Of a stretch of DNA of 5,414 nucleotides, positions 5,354 through 5,414 are shown piece by piece. The position numbers were made by a program, and so were the translations under genes. Below the pieces are notes generated by a model. The model was not told where the DNA came from. It saw nothing but the letters and a program-made list of their open reading frames with translations, and made no database searches. This stretch comes from Deltaproteobacteria bacterium. Lineage in GTDB: Bacteria; UBA10199; SPLOWO2-01-44-7. Every line of letters begins with the position of its first letter. Position 1 is the first letter of the stretch. The stretch is from NCBI GenBank assembly GCA_030688705.1, contig JAUYJH010000075.1:1-5414 (forward strand), given 5' to 3'.

Positions 5354-5414
5354 TTACAATGTTTCAAACAAACAGTGTGTTTGGGATTTGAAAATTGGAA
5401 TTTAGGATTTGTTT

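Larger units (their letters stand above)
5046..5414. repeat. AT-rich palindromic element, second copy, split by two inserts and cut by the window end
   Basis: This gene-free stretch contains three AT-rich pieces: 5046-5079 (with AAATTCTAAATCCTAAACAA), 5199-5222 and 5354-5414. They match the repeat upstream of rsmE: AAATCCTAAA at 5066-5075, CTAAATTAC joined to CAATGTTTCAAAC once the insert is removed, and TTTAGGATTTGTTT at the window end (reverse complement of 1108-1121). The last piece folds: CAAACA (5369-5374) pairs with TGTTTG (5378-5383), and outside that TTTCAAA with TTTGAAA and CAAT with ATTG. Open frames here are only translated repeat. The element probably continues past 5414. Confidence 0.75.

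Noticed and set aside
5041..5414. CRISPR array, because of repeated short sequences
   Set aside because: The repeats are inverted, of unequal spacing, and show transposition-type flanks. There are no regularly spaced direct repeats or spacers.

Overview
The window looks like chromosomal DNA of a Gram-negative-type bacterium. The coding content is housekeeping (sugar kinase, rRNA methyltransferase, phosphodiesterase, integral membrane protein, murein transglycosylase), base composition is moderate, and the gaps between genes are filled with short palindromic repeats. The repeats include AT-rich ones containing AAATCCTAAA and ones beginning TTGTCATCCTGAACGAAGTG. From memory, such repeats are common in environmental genomes of deltaproteobacteria-like lineages and candidate phyla. 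That taxonomic guess is inference, with low to moderate confidence.

Layout. 1-134: a tail with no convincing gene. 135-1022 (minus): a ROK-family sugar kinase with complete ATP, catalytic and zinc motifs. 1023-1224: the divergent gap, holding an orphan ribosome-binding site plus ATG and a ~139-nt imperfect AT-rich palindrome. 1225-1953 (plus): rsmE. 1955-2071: a compound, partly degraded palindromic repeat that starts two bases after the rsmE stop and runs into the next gene's start codon. 2067-2768: a cytoplasmic glycerophosphodiester phosphodiesterase-family protein. 2747-4294: a membrane protein with two tandem RDD domains and a C-terminal non-membrane domain, overlapping the previous gene. 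4295-4386: a short leader with a strong hairpin. 4387-5040: an SLT-type lytic transglycosylase with no signal peptide. 5041-5414: no gene, but a layered repeat locus.

The genes from rsmE to the transglycosylase all read the same way and may be partly co-transcribed. They do not form an obvious pathway. Only the phosphodiesterase/RDD overlap suggests tight coupling.

The most interesting material is not protein-coding. At 5046-5414 an AT-rich palindromic element appears to have been invaded twice by small palindromic MITE-like elements. One is 119 bp with 5-bp flanking duplications (ACAAT) and one is 131 bp with 16-bp perfect terminal inverted repeats and 4-bp duplications (TTAC). Deleting both in silico rebuilds sequence resembling the uninterrupted AT-rich copy upstream of rsmE. 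Repeat DNA also seems to have been adopted for translation starts: it carries the Shine-Dalgarno of rsmE and the start codon of the phosphodiesterase gene. Finally, the transglycosylase leader has a 40-nt hairpin lying exactly between a GGAGG and the ATG; folding it would bring them to about 6 nt. No complete new multi-gene system is visible.
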